Source: Pleodorina starrii
Lineage: Eukaryota > Chlorophyta > Chlorophyceae > Chlamydomonadales > Volvocaceae
NCBI GenBank assembly: GCA_030267565.1
Contig: BRXU01000018.1
Span: forward strand, 434,001 to 498,000
DNA length: 64,000 nucleotides
Direction of reading: 5' to 3'
Shown: positions 26,401 to 41,808 of the stretch, in pieces
How the letters are laid out: each line of letters starts with the position of its first letter
How positions within the stretch are numbered: the first letter of the stretch is position 1
Notes under the pieces: model-generated
The model's database searches: none
What the model saw: only the letters and a program-made list of their open reading frames with translations
What the model was told of the DNA's origin: nothing
Made by a program: the position numbers and the translations under genes

Positions 26401-28315
26401 TGTCCCTGTCCCTGTCGCGGTTCCGATCCCGGTCCCAGGCATCCCGCCCGCGCTCCCGCTCCCGATCCTTGTTGCTCTCCCGGTCGCGGTCCCGCTCCCG
26501 GTCGCGGTCCTTCTCCCGCTCCCGCTCCCGCCCGCGGTCCCGCTCCGCCCTGCTCGAGTCGCGCTCCTGTCGCTCCGAATCCACAGCCCGGTCCCTGTCC
26601 CGCTCTCTATACTGGCGCTGCTGCTGGTGGTGGTGGGAGGACGGCGGCGGGGACGCCGAAGGCGAGGTCTGCGACTGCTGCTGCTGTTGTCTCTGTTGCT
26701 GCTGCTGCCCCTCCTCCTGCCGCTCCTCCGATGCCGCTCGCGAGGAGCGGCCCCGCTTGCGGCCCCTCTCCCGCTCCTTCTCCCGCTCCTTCTCTTCATC
26801 CATCTCCATCGCCCGCTCCTCCTGTGCCGCGCCGCTCCCGCCGCCCTCCTTCCCCTCCTTGGCCGCCCGGTCCCTGTCCTTCTCCTTGTCCTTCTCCTCC
26901 CGAGGCCGGCGATCCTTGTCCCGTACCTTGCCCTCCCGCTCCTTGCCCTCCCGACGGGCCTTATCGAGGTCGATATCGCGGAACTTATCGGTGTCCTCAC
27001 GGGCCTTATCGGGCTCCTCACGCTCCCGCTTCCGCCCCTCCCTGGAGCTGGACCTCCCCTCCCGATCAGCGCAAGAGGGGGCCGACCCCCTGCCCGCCGC
27101 CGTCCCGGCGGCGGCGGCGGCAGGCGCGGCAGCAGTCTCCGCGTCGCCACCGCCGCCATCCTGCGATGGCCGCTGCGGGCCGGCCGTCTCCGGCCGCGGC
27201 GTCGGCAGCGCCGCCGGGCTGGCGACGGCAGCCGCGGCGGCCTCGGTCGGCGCCGCCGCCGCCGCCGCCACCGGCGGCTTCCCGATCGCCGGCGGCAGCT
27301 TCGCCGTTGGGGTTGGTCGTGTGGTGGGTTGTAGGTGCGGGGGCGGAAGGGTGTTCCGGAGGGGCGGCGACATTTGGCTGGGCGGCAGCCCAGAAGGGGC
27401 GTCGGCTGGCAGCGGCGGCGGCGGCTGGCGTGGCGGCGGGCGAGCGGGGCTCGGCGGCAGCGGCGCAGGCTTCGGCTGCGGCGGCTGCTCCGGCGGCAGC
27501 GGCGGCGGGTGCCGGTCCTCGGATCGCGGCGGCGAGTGGCCGTGCCCGGAGGGCGGCAGCGGCGGCAGCGGCGGCAGCGACGGGGCGGCGGGCAGCGGCG
27601 GCGGCAGCGACGGGGCGGAGGGCAGCGGCGGCGGCGGCAGCGGCGGCGGCGAGCCGCCGCCGGGCAGCGGCGGGTGAGAGGGCGGCAGCGGCGGCGGGGA
27701 GCCGTGCGGCGGCGGCGGCGCAGGCTCCTGTGGCGGCGGCGGCGCGGGCTCCTGCGGCGGCGGCGGGGGCCCTGCCGGCGGGACCGGCGGCGGTAGCGGC
27801 GGCGGCAGCGGCGGCGGCGGCAGGGGTGCTGCCAGCGGGTGGTGCGGCAGCGGCGGCTGGCCAGGCCACAGGGGCGGTATCGGCGGCATGCCCATCATGA
27901 ACGGCGGCGGCTGGAGGCCGAGCGGAAAGCCCATGGGCCCGGGTCCCATCATCGCTAGGAGCCCGTCGGGAGCACCCATGCCCATGGCCATGCCGGGGGG
28001 CCGCGGCGGGTGGTGCATCAGCGACGGCAGCGGCGCCAGGCCGGCGGGCTGCGGCGGCGGCGGCGCCGCCGCCGCTGCGGCCAGCGGCGGCGGCGGCTGC
28101 GGCGGCAGCGGCGGCTGCCACTCTCCGTCCTCGTTGTCGTCGTCCGACATGTCCATGTCCACGTCGTCCCAATCCGACCTGAGGGCGGGTTCCCGACCGG
28201 AGGGGGGGTTTCAAGGGTGAATTTGCAACAATGAAACAAGAAGCCCTGCCCGGAGGGGTAGGCGAAGGGGGTGAGGGCGGGGTTGAGAGTGCGGTGCGCG
28301 TCCTGGGCGACAGAT

Positions 28316-28364
<49 letters not shown>

Positions 28365-31300
28365 GCAGGCACGGTAGACGAGACCCCTCATGGCAACAGA
28401 CGACAGACAGGCACGGTCAACTAGTCCCCGCCTTGACATCGACATTAAAAAAAAACAATCAAAGTACGGTAGATGGGCCCCCCTCGCGCTCTCACCTTCG
28501 GCCAGTGGACGCGACCTCGTGGCTGGGCGCCGCCGGCATGTCGAATATGTTGGGCTGCGTCTCCTCGTCCGCCGTCGAGCGGCTCGCGGCAGCGGCGGCG
28601 GCGGCGCCCACCGCCCCCGCCGATGACGACGGCGCCGCGCCTGCGCCCACCGCAGCCGCCTGGACTGACGGCGCAGCGCCGCCGGCCGCCGCGCCCGCGG
28701 CAGCAGCCGAACCGGCCGGCGGCGCCGCCACCGCCGGCTCACCGCCGTACGCCCACGTGTCCAGCTCGTCCAAGTCATTGGCCGGCGGGGTAAGGCCCAC
28801 GATCGCGGGCCGGGTCGCCGGCGGCGCCGACGCCGGGCCGGCGGCCGGCGGCGGCGCCGCCGCGAGAGCGGCGGCGGCGCCGCCGCCTGCCGCCAGCCCC
28901 GGCGGCATGGGCGTCAGGAATTTTGGCGCCAGACCGGTGCGCAGCGCTGCCGAGGGGGTCTTGCACAGCCCCAGGGCCTCCCGCCGCAGGTCCTCCTCCA
29001 GGGAGGGGTGAGCCGGGGTGACGGAGGCGGGCTGCGGGCCGCCGCGCTGCGGCGATTCGGGGTTGAACTGCGGCAGCTGCACCGCAATCACCTCCCGCCA
29101 GCTGACCGTGCCTGCGGGGTAAAAACGAAGATACCGCAGCGGAGGGACGAAGCGACGGAGCGACGGACGGTCATTTGTCATGAAGGGACCACCGCACGAC
29201 AGACAGACAACGGGCGGCGCGCGCCCACGAGGTCGGGGGCCGGGGATCGGGGGTCGGCGCGGCCTCTTCGCCACGCGGAAGGGCGGTGATGGGAGGGGAG
29301 AGAGCTCCCTCCCACTGGCGCAGCTTCATTCCATCCTCCCAGACCCCACGGCAACGCAACTGGCCCGAAGCTCCCAACCGGTCAGCGCCCATCCTTCATG
29401 TTCGGCTCGCCCCAACCGCCCAACCAGTCCGGCCCCGCATCTGTCACCTCCTAACCCACACAGCCCAATCCCACCCTTTCACGCCCAACCTAGCGAGCAT
29501 GGCCGCTCCAACCGCCCAGCCAGTGCAACCACCCCCCGCACTCCCCGGCTCGTCCCAACCACCAGCAACGCCTCGCCCGCAACCACCCCAACCACCCACC
29601 TGTGAAATCCGGCTCGTCCTCATCCTCCGAGAGGCTCACGTCGATGAGCTTTGCCAGCGGCTCCCCGGTCGCCTCGTCCCTGGCGTCGCCCAGCGAGCCG
29701 TACGGATTCTCAACGTACAGGCGGTTGGCAGTTGGGCCAAAGCTGTTGGTGACGTACGTCTCGTACTCGCCCATCGGGTACCGGACGCGACTCATGGCGG
29801 CGGGGCGCGGCAGCAGCATGCAGTAGGGACGACGCCTGGGGAGCGAGGGTGCGAGTGCAGGAAGGAGGGGGGGCGGCAGGGCGGGAGGGAGGGAAGAGCC
29901 GGAAAAGGGGGGCATGAGGGCGTGTTCTTCAGTTACCGTTGCGTTAGGGGTTATGCAACGCCGAACTCCTCCCAGGACCCAGCATCTCCCAACCCCAGCA
30001 CCTCGCACACCAGAAACGGGGCGGCGCGAAGCGCCAGCCACACCTAACCCCCCGCACGAGTCGCACCTGCGAATCGCAGCCACGTGGGGCCCCGCCTGAT
30101 GGACCCCGTGCCGGTGCGCCGCCGCCACCGCCGCCGGGTCGACGGCGCCCGCCTCCGGCCCCACCGCCGGGCCACCGCCGGCCGCCGCCGCCGCGGCTCC
30201 GCCAACACCGCCGCCGTGCCCGCCGTCGGCAGCGCCATGGGCGCCCGGGTGCGGCGCAGCCGCCGCCGCCGCCGCGGCGGCTGCCGCCGCCGCCGCTGCT
30301 GCTGCTGCTGCGGGGTCCGGCGCCGCGGACTTGGGTCTCAGCATGCTCTCCTGCTCCCTCAGGATGCGGTCCGCCATGTCGAGTACGGCAGCGTCCAACA
30401 GGCTGCGCTTCTTCCACACGTCGGTGACCTGACGGTGGTTTGGTTTCGGGGCGAGAGCGCGTGGTGGTGGCGTGGCGTGACGTGGCGTGGCGGTATCAAG
30501 GAGCGGAACAAGCCGACGCGGGGGGCGGGGCGCGGCGGGATTACCCACGTCCCTCAAACGGGCTTTACCGGCCCCCCGCCCCCCAAACTCCGACCGTGCA
30601 CCTCATCCGGGCCCCATCCCAACGGCCCTGGCCGGCCATTCTTCGCCTCGCCTCGTCGGCCATTCTTCGCACCGCACCGCTTCGCCTCCCGTTCGCACAC
30701 CTTTCATCGCTGCCCCTCATCCCACCATTCCCCTGGCCCCCTCCCCTTCCGCCCCATTCACCTTCCTCACGCCCCTCAGGTGGTGCTCCGTAAAGACCTT
30801 GAGGCGGAACGACGCCTGCAGCCCGCTGTTGACCATTCGGGGCCAAGAGGCGATGGCCTCCTCCTTGGTGCACCTGCGCAGGTGCGAGTGCAAGGCACGG
30901 GACAAGGCCGGCATGCATGCATGCACGCATGCACGCGCGCGAGCGTCTCGGCAGGCGTCGGCGCGCATGGGGGCGGGCGCACCAGCAGCAAACGCGCATG
31001 GAAGGAAAAGAACTGCCAACTGCGCGTAACGGTATGGCGTATGGGCACGGTGGTATGGCACACGCGCGCGCTCGCGCGCGCGGGGGGGCGGGCGGGCGTG
31101 TGGGGTCTAACCCTCTGTGCATCGCCCTGCATCCCCGCAGCGCACACCCCCGTCCAAACACCCGACCAAGACCCGACCCGACGGAAAACCCCCCAAAATC
31201 TTCATGAGAAACCCTGCGCACGCGGGCGGCGACCCGACGGAAGCCCCCAAAACAACCTCCAAAGCCCTGCGCGCGCGCGGGCGGCGACCCCCACCCCACC

Positions 31301-34300
31301 ACCCACCTGTGCAGCATACTGTCCATGACGTAAAACACGTTGAGCCGCTTGGCCAGCACCGCCGCCACCCGGTCGCAGCCGCTGGCATCGCCCGTGCAGC
31401 CCTCCGGCGCCAACACCGCCACCTCCTCGCCCAGCGTGCGCAGCTTCTCGAAGAAGCCGCGGGCCACCCGATTAGCGCCCACCGCCTTCGCCATGAGGAT
31501 GGCGCTGTTGGCGGTACTCCGAATGGCGCTCTGGCTGTTGGTCAGCGCATCTAGCGCAGAGGCCAACAGCTGCAGCAGCAGCTGCTGGACCTCCGGGCTC
31601 GCGGCCTCCGGCGTCGCGCCCGAGGCGATGGCGGCGCTGGCGGCGGCGGCCAGCGCGTCGGCGGCGGAGCCGCCGCCGCCGCCGCCTGCGGCGGCGGCGC
31701 CGGGCACCGGCGCTGGCGGCGCCTGCGGCGCCGCTGCCGCAGCGGTGGGGAGCGTTGCCGCCGCCGCCGCCGCCGCGGCTGCGGCGGACGGCAGGCTGGC
31801 GGTGGAGACGAGGCCGGAGGGGATGAGCGCCGCGAGGGCGGGGGCGGCCGGCAGAGACGGCCGGGCGGACAGGGTGGCGACGGCCACCGCCGACGACACG
31901 GCCGACGCAACGGCGGCGAGTGAGCCGGCGGCGGCGGCGGCGGCCGCGGGAAGCCGCGCGGCGGCGGCGGCCTTTGGGTGCGGCGGCGGCGGCGAGTCCA
32001 GCCCGGCTGCGGGATCCTGCTGTGACAGCGAGCCCTGGCTAGGCCCTGGTTGGTACCCCTGCGACATAGATACCTGCGACCACTCCTGCGGCTGTGACGA
32101 CTCCTGCTTGAGCTGCGATGCGAACTGCGCCGCCGCCGCGGCGGCGGCGGCGGCAGCGGCCGGCGACGCCGCGGCCGGCGTGGCCTGCGCCGCGCCTGCC
32201 AGCGAGGCGAAGGAGGCGGTGCGCGGCGGCAGGGACGCCACCGGCATTGGCGGCAGGGAGATCTTGGTGATCGCCGGCGGCTGCGGCACGCCCGGCGGCA
32301 GCAGGAGGCTGGCGGGCAGCGATGGCTGCGGCAGCGCCGCCGCCGGCGGCGGCGGGCTGGAGCCTGGCGGCCCCCCGGACGGCGTGACCTGGCCTTGCTG
32401 CTGCTGCTGCGAGCGCGTGTCGATCGCGGAAGGCCGCTCCTCCTGCTGCTGCGGCTCCAGCGCGCGAGCCGGCGCCGACGCCTGCGTCGAAGACGGCCCT
32501 GGCTTATCCACCGCTGCTCCTGCCTTATCCAGCGCCTCGGCGGCCGGCTTTGCACCGTCCTGCTGCCTGCCTGCCGCCGCCGCCGCCGCTGCCGCAGCGC
32601 CCGGCGGCTGGCTGCCGCCCGCCCCCGTGGGTCTCGACGGAGCGACCTTGGCCGCCGCCTTGGCGGACGGCCCCTCCAGCTTCACCGTGCCCACGTGCCC
32701 CGCCTCCCGCTGCGCCCTGGCCGTCGGCACGCCGCCCAGCAGACCCGTGGGTCGCTGCGCGGCGCCCCCGCCAAACGTCATCTTCCGCTTCGCCAGCTGC
32801 TCCTCATTCAACAGCGGCTTGGGCCTGCCGCTGCCAATCGAGGCTTTGGGCTCCGACGCGCGCGCCGCCGCGGCGGCCGCACCCGATACCCGCTGCTCCT
32901 TCGCCTGCTGCTGCTGCCCCGCCTCCTGCTGCCCATCCGCAGCAGCTTGGCCGGCCTTGCTGGCCTTTGCGGCCTTGGCACCGGCGGAGGGCGCCTCATC
33001 GCCGTCCATTGCATTGTCGACGTCCCTGGCAGCTGCCTCGTCGTCGGCAGGGGACTCGCCATCGTTGGCGGCAGCGCCGCCGCCGGTGCCTTTGGCGGCG
33101 GCTGGCCTGTCGTCCGGCCCATCGTCCAGCTCGTCCGAGTCCAGGCTGACCATACGGACCTTCGGCTTGGGCGTTGCGCCTCCGGGCTCCGCGCTGCCGC
33201 TGCGACCTTTGCCGCCGCTGCCGCCGGCCCCGCCGCCGCCGCTGCCGGCGGTGGCATCCGAACCCGCAGCTGCCGTGGACTTCCCGCCGGTCCCTTCCAA
33301 GGAGGCCAGCCTCTTCAGCCGCCCGCCCTTGCCCTTCGCTGCTGCTCCCGGTCCGCCGCCGCCGCCGCCGCTGGCTGTCCCTCCGCCGCCGCCGCCAGTG
33401 CCCTTTGGCGGCCTGCCCCGGGGCCGCTTGGCCGGCGGCTGCTCGCCTTCCTGCAGGCTGTGCTTGCGCGGCCGCCCGGGCTTCCGTTTAACTACCTGCT
33501 GCTCGTCGGACTGCGCGCCAGCCGACGTCTCGCCGACGGAGCGGTGCAGCTTGGCGCCTTCGTCCGGCGTGGGGCGCCGAGCGGCGATCTTGGGTAGCAG
33601 CTTCCCGCCGCCGCTCAACTGCCTGGACATGGATCCCCCAGAGGACAGCCGGCGTGAGCGGACGTCGTTGCCATTGGCTTCCTCCTCCTCGTCGCTGCTG
33701 CTGCTGCTCGCGCCAACGCCCCGGTCGTGCTCCTCGCGCTCCTCCTCGCTGCCCTCGGATCCGCTCGGTTGGTTGTGGGGGAGCTCCGGGTTGAGGCCCA
33801 GCACGGGCACGAAGTGCGTGTGTTCGAGCTCGGCCGGCGGTTTCGGCAAGCTCGCGGGCGCCTTGCCATCCCTCCAGGCAATGATTTTTCGCCTGGTGAA
33901 GGGGTCTTTGGGGTGCTCCTCATCCTCGACGTGCCACTCCGAGAAGTCCGACGTGAAAACGCCGTTTTCCTCGTCGCCATCTTTCGGGTAATAGATGGTC
34001 CATGGGGCCTCAGGATGCGAGCCATCATATTTGCTGACAATGCCCCAAAACTTTCCGTCCGTGCCCCAGTCGACCTGCCAGAAGGTTGCAGCAAACCGCG
34101 CGAATCATAGCGGCGCTCTGGACGCAATCAATAAGCGCGGCACCGCCAGCACCGTGATCCTGTTCTACATTTATTCACGCAATTACAAGATAACCTAGAC
34201 GACTGGGGCCAGGCAAGCCGCATTGCACGCAGGGTGTTGAACCGGAAACGCGACCGCGAGACAGCGTACCTTGCATTGTTTGTCCAATATCCGCTGGACC

Positions 34301-34329
34301 TGGGCCCGGAACTGGTCTATCGCTTCCAT
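23426..34329 (-). CDS. HUA2/HULK-like nuclear protein: Tudor/PWWP-like N terminus, AT-hooks, CID-like domain, Arg-Asp/Glu-rich region
   Basis: Exons on the minus strand are 34329-34270, 34074-31307, 30873-30771, 30428-30067, 29835-29600, 29111-28496, 28178-24655 and 23730-23426 (TGA), about 2657 residues, with matching phase at every junction. Exon 1 encodes MEAIDQFRAQVQRILDKQCK. Exon 2 opens with VDWGTDGKFWGIVSKYDG and later YYPKDGDEENG, a Tudor/PWWP-like fold by pattern. Two AT-hook-like cores (PGRPRK, RGRPPKG) lie at about 216-245. From about 850 to 1010 (exons 2-4) is a helical region whose order resembles the RNA polymerase II CTD-interacting domain of plant HUA2. It includes ANSAILMAKAVGANRVARGF, KRLNVFYVMDSMLHR and ASFRLKVFTEHHL. 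Then come SDWDDVDMDMSDDD, a long proline-rich tract and an RD/RE-rich region (about 1755-1980). HUA2 proteins act in transcription and pre-mRNA processing. The gene is certain; the HUA2 assignment is moderate. If exon 7 is not spliced it ends at 24635. Confidence 0.72.
28320..28365. repeat. (GACA)n microsatellite in HULK-like intron 6
   Basis: About eleven uninterrupted GACA units lie in the intron between exons 7 and 6 (28179-28495). They are not coding. Confidence 0.95.
29128..29152 (+). repeat. Dispersed GATACCGCAGCGGAG-type repeat, copy 2
   Basis: The bases AAGATACCGCAGCGGAGGGA and the next few match the repeat at 155-186, 46151-46167 and 48568-48603. This copy lies close to the start of exon 6, in the intron between exons 5 and 6 of the HULK-like gene. 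Confidence 0.5.
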
Positions 34330-35104
34330 AACGCAGAGTCATAACTCGCCAGACCAGCCCCTTCACCGCTATGTCATTTTAGGTAGCAAAGGCATGAAAG
34401 ACAGCGTATGCAAAAGGCTTATGATAACTACAAGAACAAGCCGTGCTTAGTAGAGAGCCTCCTGTTGGAGCTGAAGCAACTGGTCTGTGTCGCTGCTGGT
34501 GATCCGGCACGTGTCCCTGCCAAGCTATCTAATACCTAAAACGATGACAACAATAATACGCGAAAACATTACATCGTGCCGCTTTGCCACTCCTGCAGTA
34601 CGATGCCGTACTGCAGACACACACGAGCCTGCTTAACCCGGCAAAGCGCCATTTGTACTCGCGCCCAAAAGGCCGCACAAATGGCTGCACATTTTCTCAA
34701 GGTCCCTAAAGAGGGAGTGCACCGCGCACCTTTTGGTCACGAACTGAACAACCCGGGCCCCGCCGTCAGAAAAGGGGCTCGGGCTGTCGCTTCCAACCCC
34801 CTCCGGAATTCTTTCCCCCCTAATCCATATTGCCGCGCGATGCTCGGGCACAAAAGCAGGCTTCTTATGATGACGCACGCCGAACGGAAAGTACAGCCCC
34901 AATTAAATGGCTTCTGCATGTACAACGCAGAGCACAACGGCGCAGCGCGGGGAGGCGTGAATTGGCAACCCGGCAACCCCTTCCAGTCTTTCAGCCAGTG
35001 AGCCGCTGCGCAGCGCGCAGCGCAGCACGCGACACGACACGACGCAGCGCCCCTCCCCCCTCCCCTTCTCTCTACACTTCCCTCGCCCCCGCCGTCCTCA
35101 TCGC
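34330..35104. other. Spacer between HULK-like promoter and NAGK 3' end
   Basis: Both neighbours point leftward, so this stretch holds the NAGK 3' untranslated region and the HULK-like promoter. It is AT-richer than the genes, mainly 34370-34570. A possible polyadenylation signal lies at 34569-34573. Confidence 0.55.
34569..34573 (-). terminator. Possible NAGK polyadenylation signal TGTAA
   Basis: The minus strand reads TGTAA here, 532 bases after the NAGK stop codon. TGTAA is the common polyadenylation signal of Chlamydomonas-type nuclear genes, and the distance fits their usual 3' untranslated regions. Five bases alone are weak evidence. Confidence 0.35.
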
Positions 35105-39873
<4,769 letters not shown>

Positions 39874-41808
39874 TTTGGTACAATTATTTAGAGCACAGGC
39901 GTTCGCCTTGACCACGCGTTGCAGCGCGATGGAGCGATTAGTGCCGAGTCGACGATCAACGCGTGTCTCGGAAAATCTCTACGTCGCAGCTCTACGTAAT
40001 TAGTCTTGGCAAAGTTGCGACTTCCCGATGACGCTCTACCACACTGAACGGGGTTGGGAGCGACGGAAGGCCTCACACGTGCTCCCACGATGTCGTACGT
40101 TGCTCCGAAATTTCCTTCCCGTTTTCCATCGACTAGGCAAGAGAAAGTGGAGTATACTTTTGGCAGGACCAAGTTGTGGATGAGTGCAAAGGGTTGGGAA
40201 GGGCTTTACATCATTTGCCCGGGTACCCCGATGATGGTGCAGTCTCGCGGCTGGTGCTTGGAGGAACGCGAAACCGAACGCGAAAAAGTTGCTACGCACA
40301 CGTCTCACCTAGATGTCCAATCAATGTTAAAGCAACATCGCATTGTTCCGCCAGCAACGCTGAGGCCTGTTGTCCGAACCCCCAAGCAGGACGAGTGGTT
40401 CCTCCAGCCATAGTGCAATGTCGCACCGGGGTTGCGCCTTCTCCAGCCAGGACACGCAAACTCGGCCTCTCGACGTGACGCGTGCCCCTCGTTGTGCTTC
40501 GTGTGCGGCTTGACTCTATCGCCGACAGCATCCCGACCAGGTCCAACCCAGGTGGCAATCTGGCCAGCGCCGAACTGCCGATGCTTCCGGTTCTTGGGTG
40601 CACCGAACAGACTGTACGTGTCACCGCATGTCAGTGGCCCATCCTCCTGTCTGGTTTGGCCTTTCTGTAGTACCCAGCAGCCTCTCTAGGGGGGAGTTGG
40701 AACAATTGGTTTGGATACGTGTGGATCAGCGGCGCTGCGCTGCGAGACGCCCCCCACAACAGTGCCACCTACCGCTACAGCTGGCCGATTCTTGGTGTCC
40801 GTGGCGGAGGGGATTGCTCAGAAGCATCTCCAACCCAGAACAGCGAAGCCGAAAGGCGCAAGCCTTAGTCGGACTACCGGTAGTCACATCGTTCGTTTGG
40901 TCGAGCGCTATACAAGCCAGCCTGTCAAGTTGTTCCGTGTTGTTCTGCGTGTTGTTTTGTTGTTACATTGGGCGCCCGACCCTTGGGACTTTGATCGGGG
41001 ATGGCGTAGCAGCCCTCATTTCCTCATAAACGAGTACGGTACCGTACCGTATCACGGCAACAGCGGCGACACACCGGCCAGTTCCTCCAGTGCAGAAGGG
41101 TGCAGACAGCGCTGTTATTTACCGCCGTCTGGAAGCTTGACTCGCGACTTGACCTGGGGTTTCTTCAAGACAGCTGCGAACCAGGGATATTCTTGCTCGC
41201 TGGTTGGATCTTCTGCTTTATCATTGCCATGTGACCAAACTTGGCCGTCTGTGGATAGGCATCTGCAGACGGCATGTTCCACCGGGCGGGGTAAGAAGGA
41301 GCAAACAGCGGTATCCTGGAATCGTGGAAGGGATGTGCGCAAGGTTGGAACGGGCAAACGGCATACGGCATTACGGCATTGACTTGGCAGTTGTTGACCC
41401 GTTGGGTTATGCCGTACACAACGGGCTTGATGCTTCGCCGAAGTCATATGCAATTCAAAGCGGTATAGATGGCCTATAGCAAAATATCTCTGTCAGAGAT
41501 CACCGAGCTTCTGACTTTCTTGTCGCGTCTTTTCGCCTCGTCTTGTCGCTCTTTTTAAATTTGATGCTGACCGAGCGTTAAAAAGTTCCCTACATATATA
41601 CTTAATTCTTCATAGCTCAGAGGTATTTATGTTGACCAGAAGCTTGCCTGCTCGAATTCCGGGGTGCTCGCTCTGCGCTCACTTCCAATGAGCTGGCGCT
41701 TCGCTTACCATGTGGGCCGGGGAGGATCCTTAATTTCGTAGACTAACCTACCTGACCACGGCGGACGGACTGCCGGAACAAACCAAAGTCAGCGGCACAG
41801 GCGCCATC
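39874..41808. promoter_or_regulatory. Divergent spacer between NAGK and START-protein genes
   Basis: This 1.9-kb stretch holds both promoters. GC content is much lower than in the genes, especially 41480-41640, which has TTTTTAAATTT and TATATA sequences. Two perfect palindromes are present: GACTACCGGTAGTC at 40872-40885 and GTACGGTACCGTAC at 41034-41047. A 120-codon frame (40054-40413) has no repeats but also no recognisable domain, so I do not call it. Confidence 0.5.

Noticed and set aside
25021..27900. A 959-codon plus-strand open frame
   Set aside because: It lies opposite HULK-like exon 7, is almost pure Ala/Arg/Pro, and has no domain. The minus-strand frame carries meaningful motifs and matching splice phases. 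Overlapping frames at 25295-27334 and 26469-27677 are rejected for the same reason.
31340..33991. An 883-codon plus-strand open frame
   Set aside because: It is the antisense shadow of HULK-like exon 2; its composition follows from GC-rich codons on the other strand.
40054..40413. A 120-codon non-repetitive frame in the NAGK/START spacer
   Set aside because: It has no recognisable domain, no splice partner and no family similarity, and overlaps a similar frame on the other strand. Not enough to call a gene.
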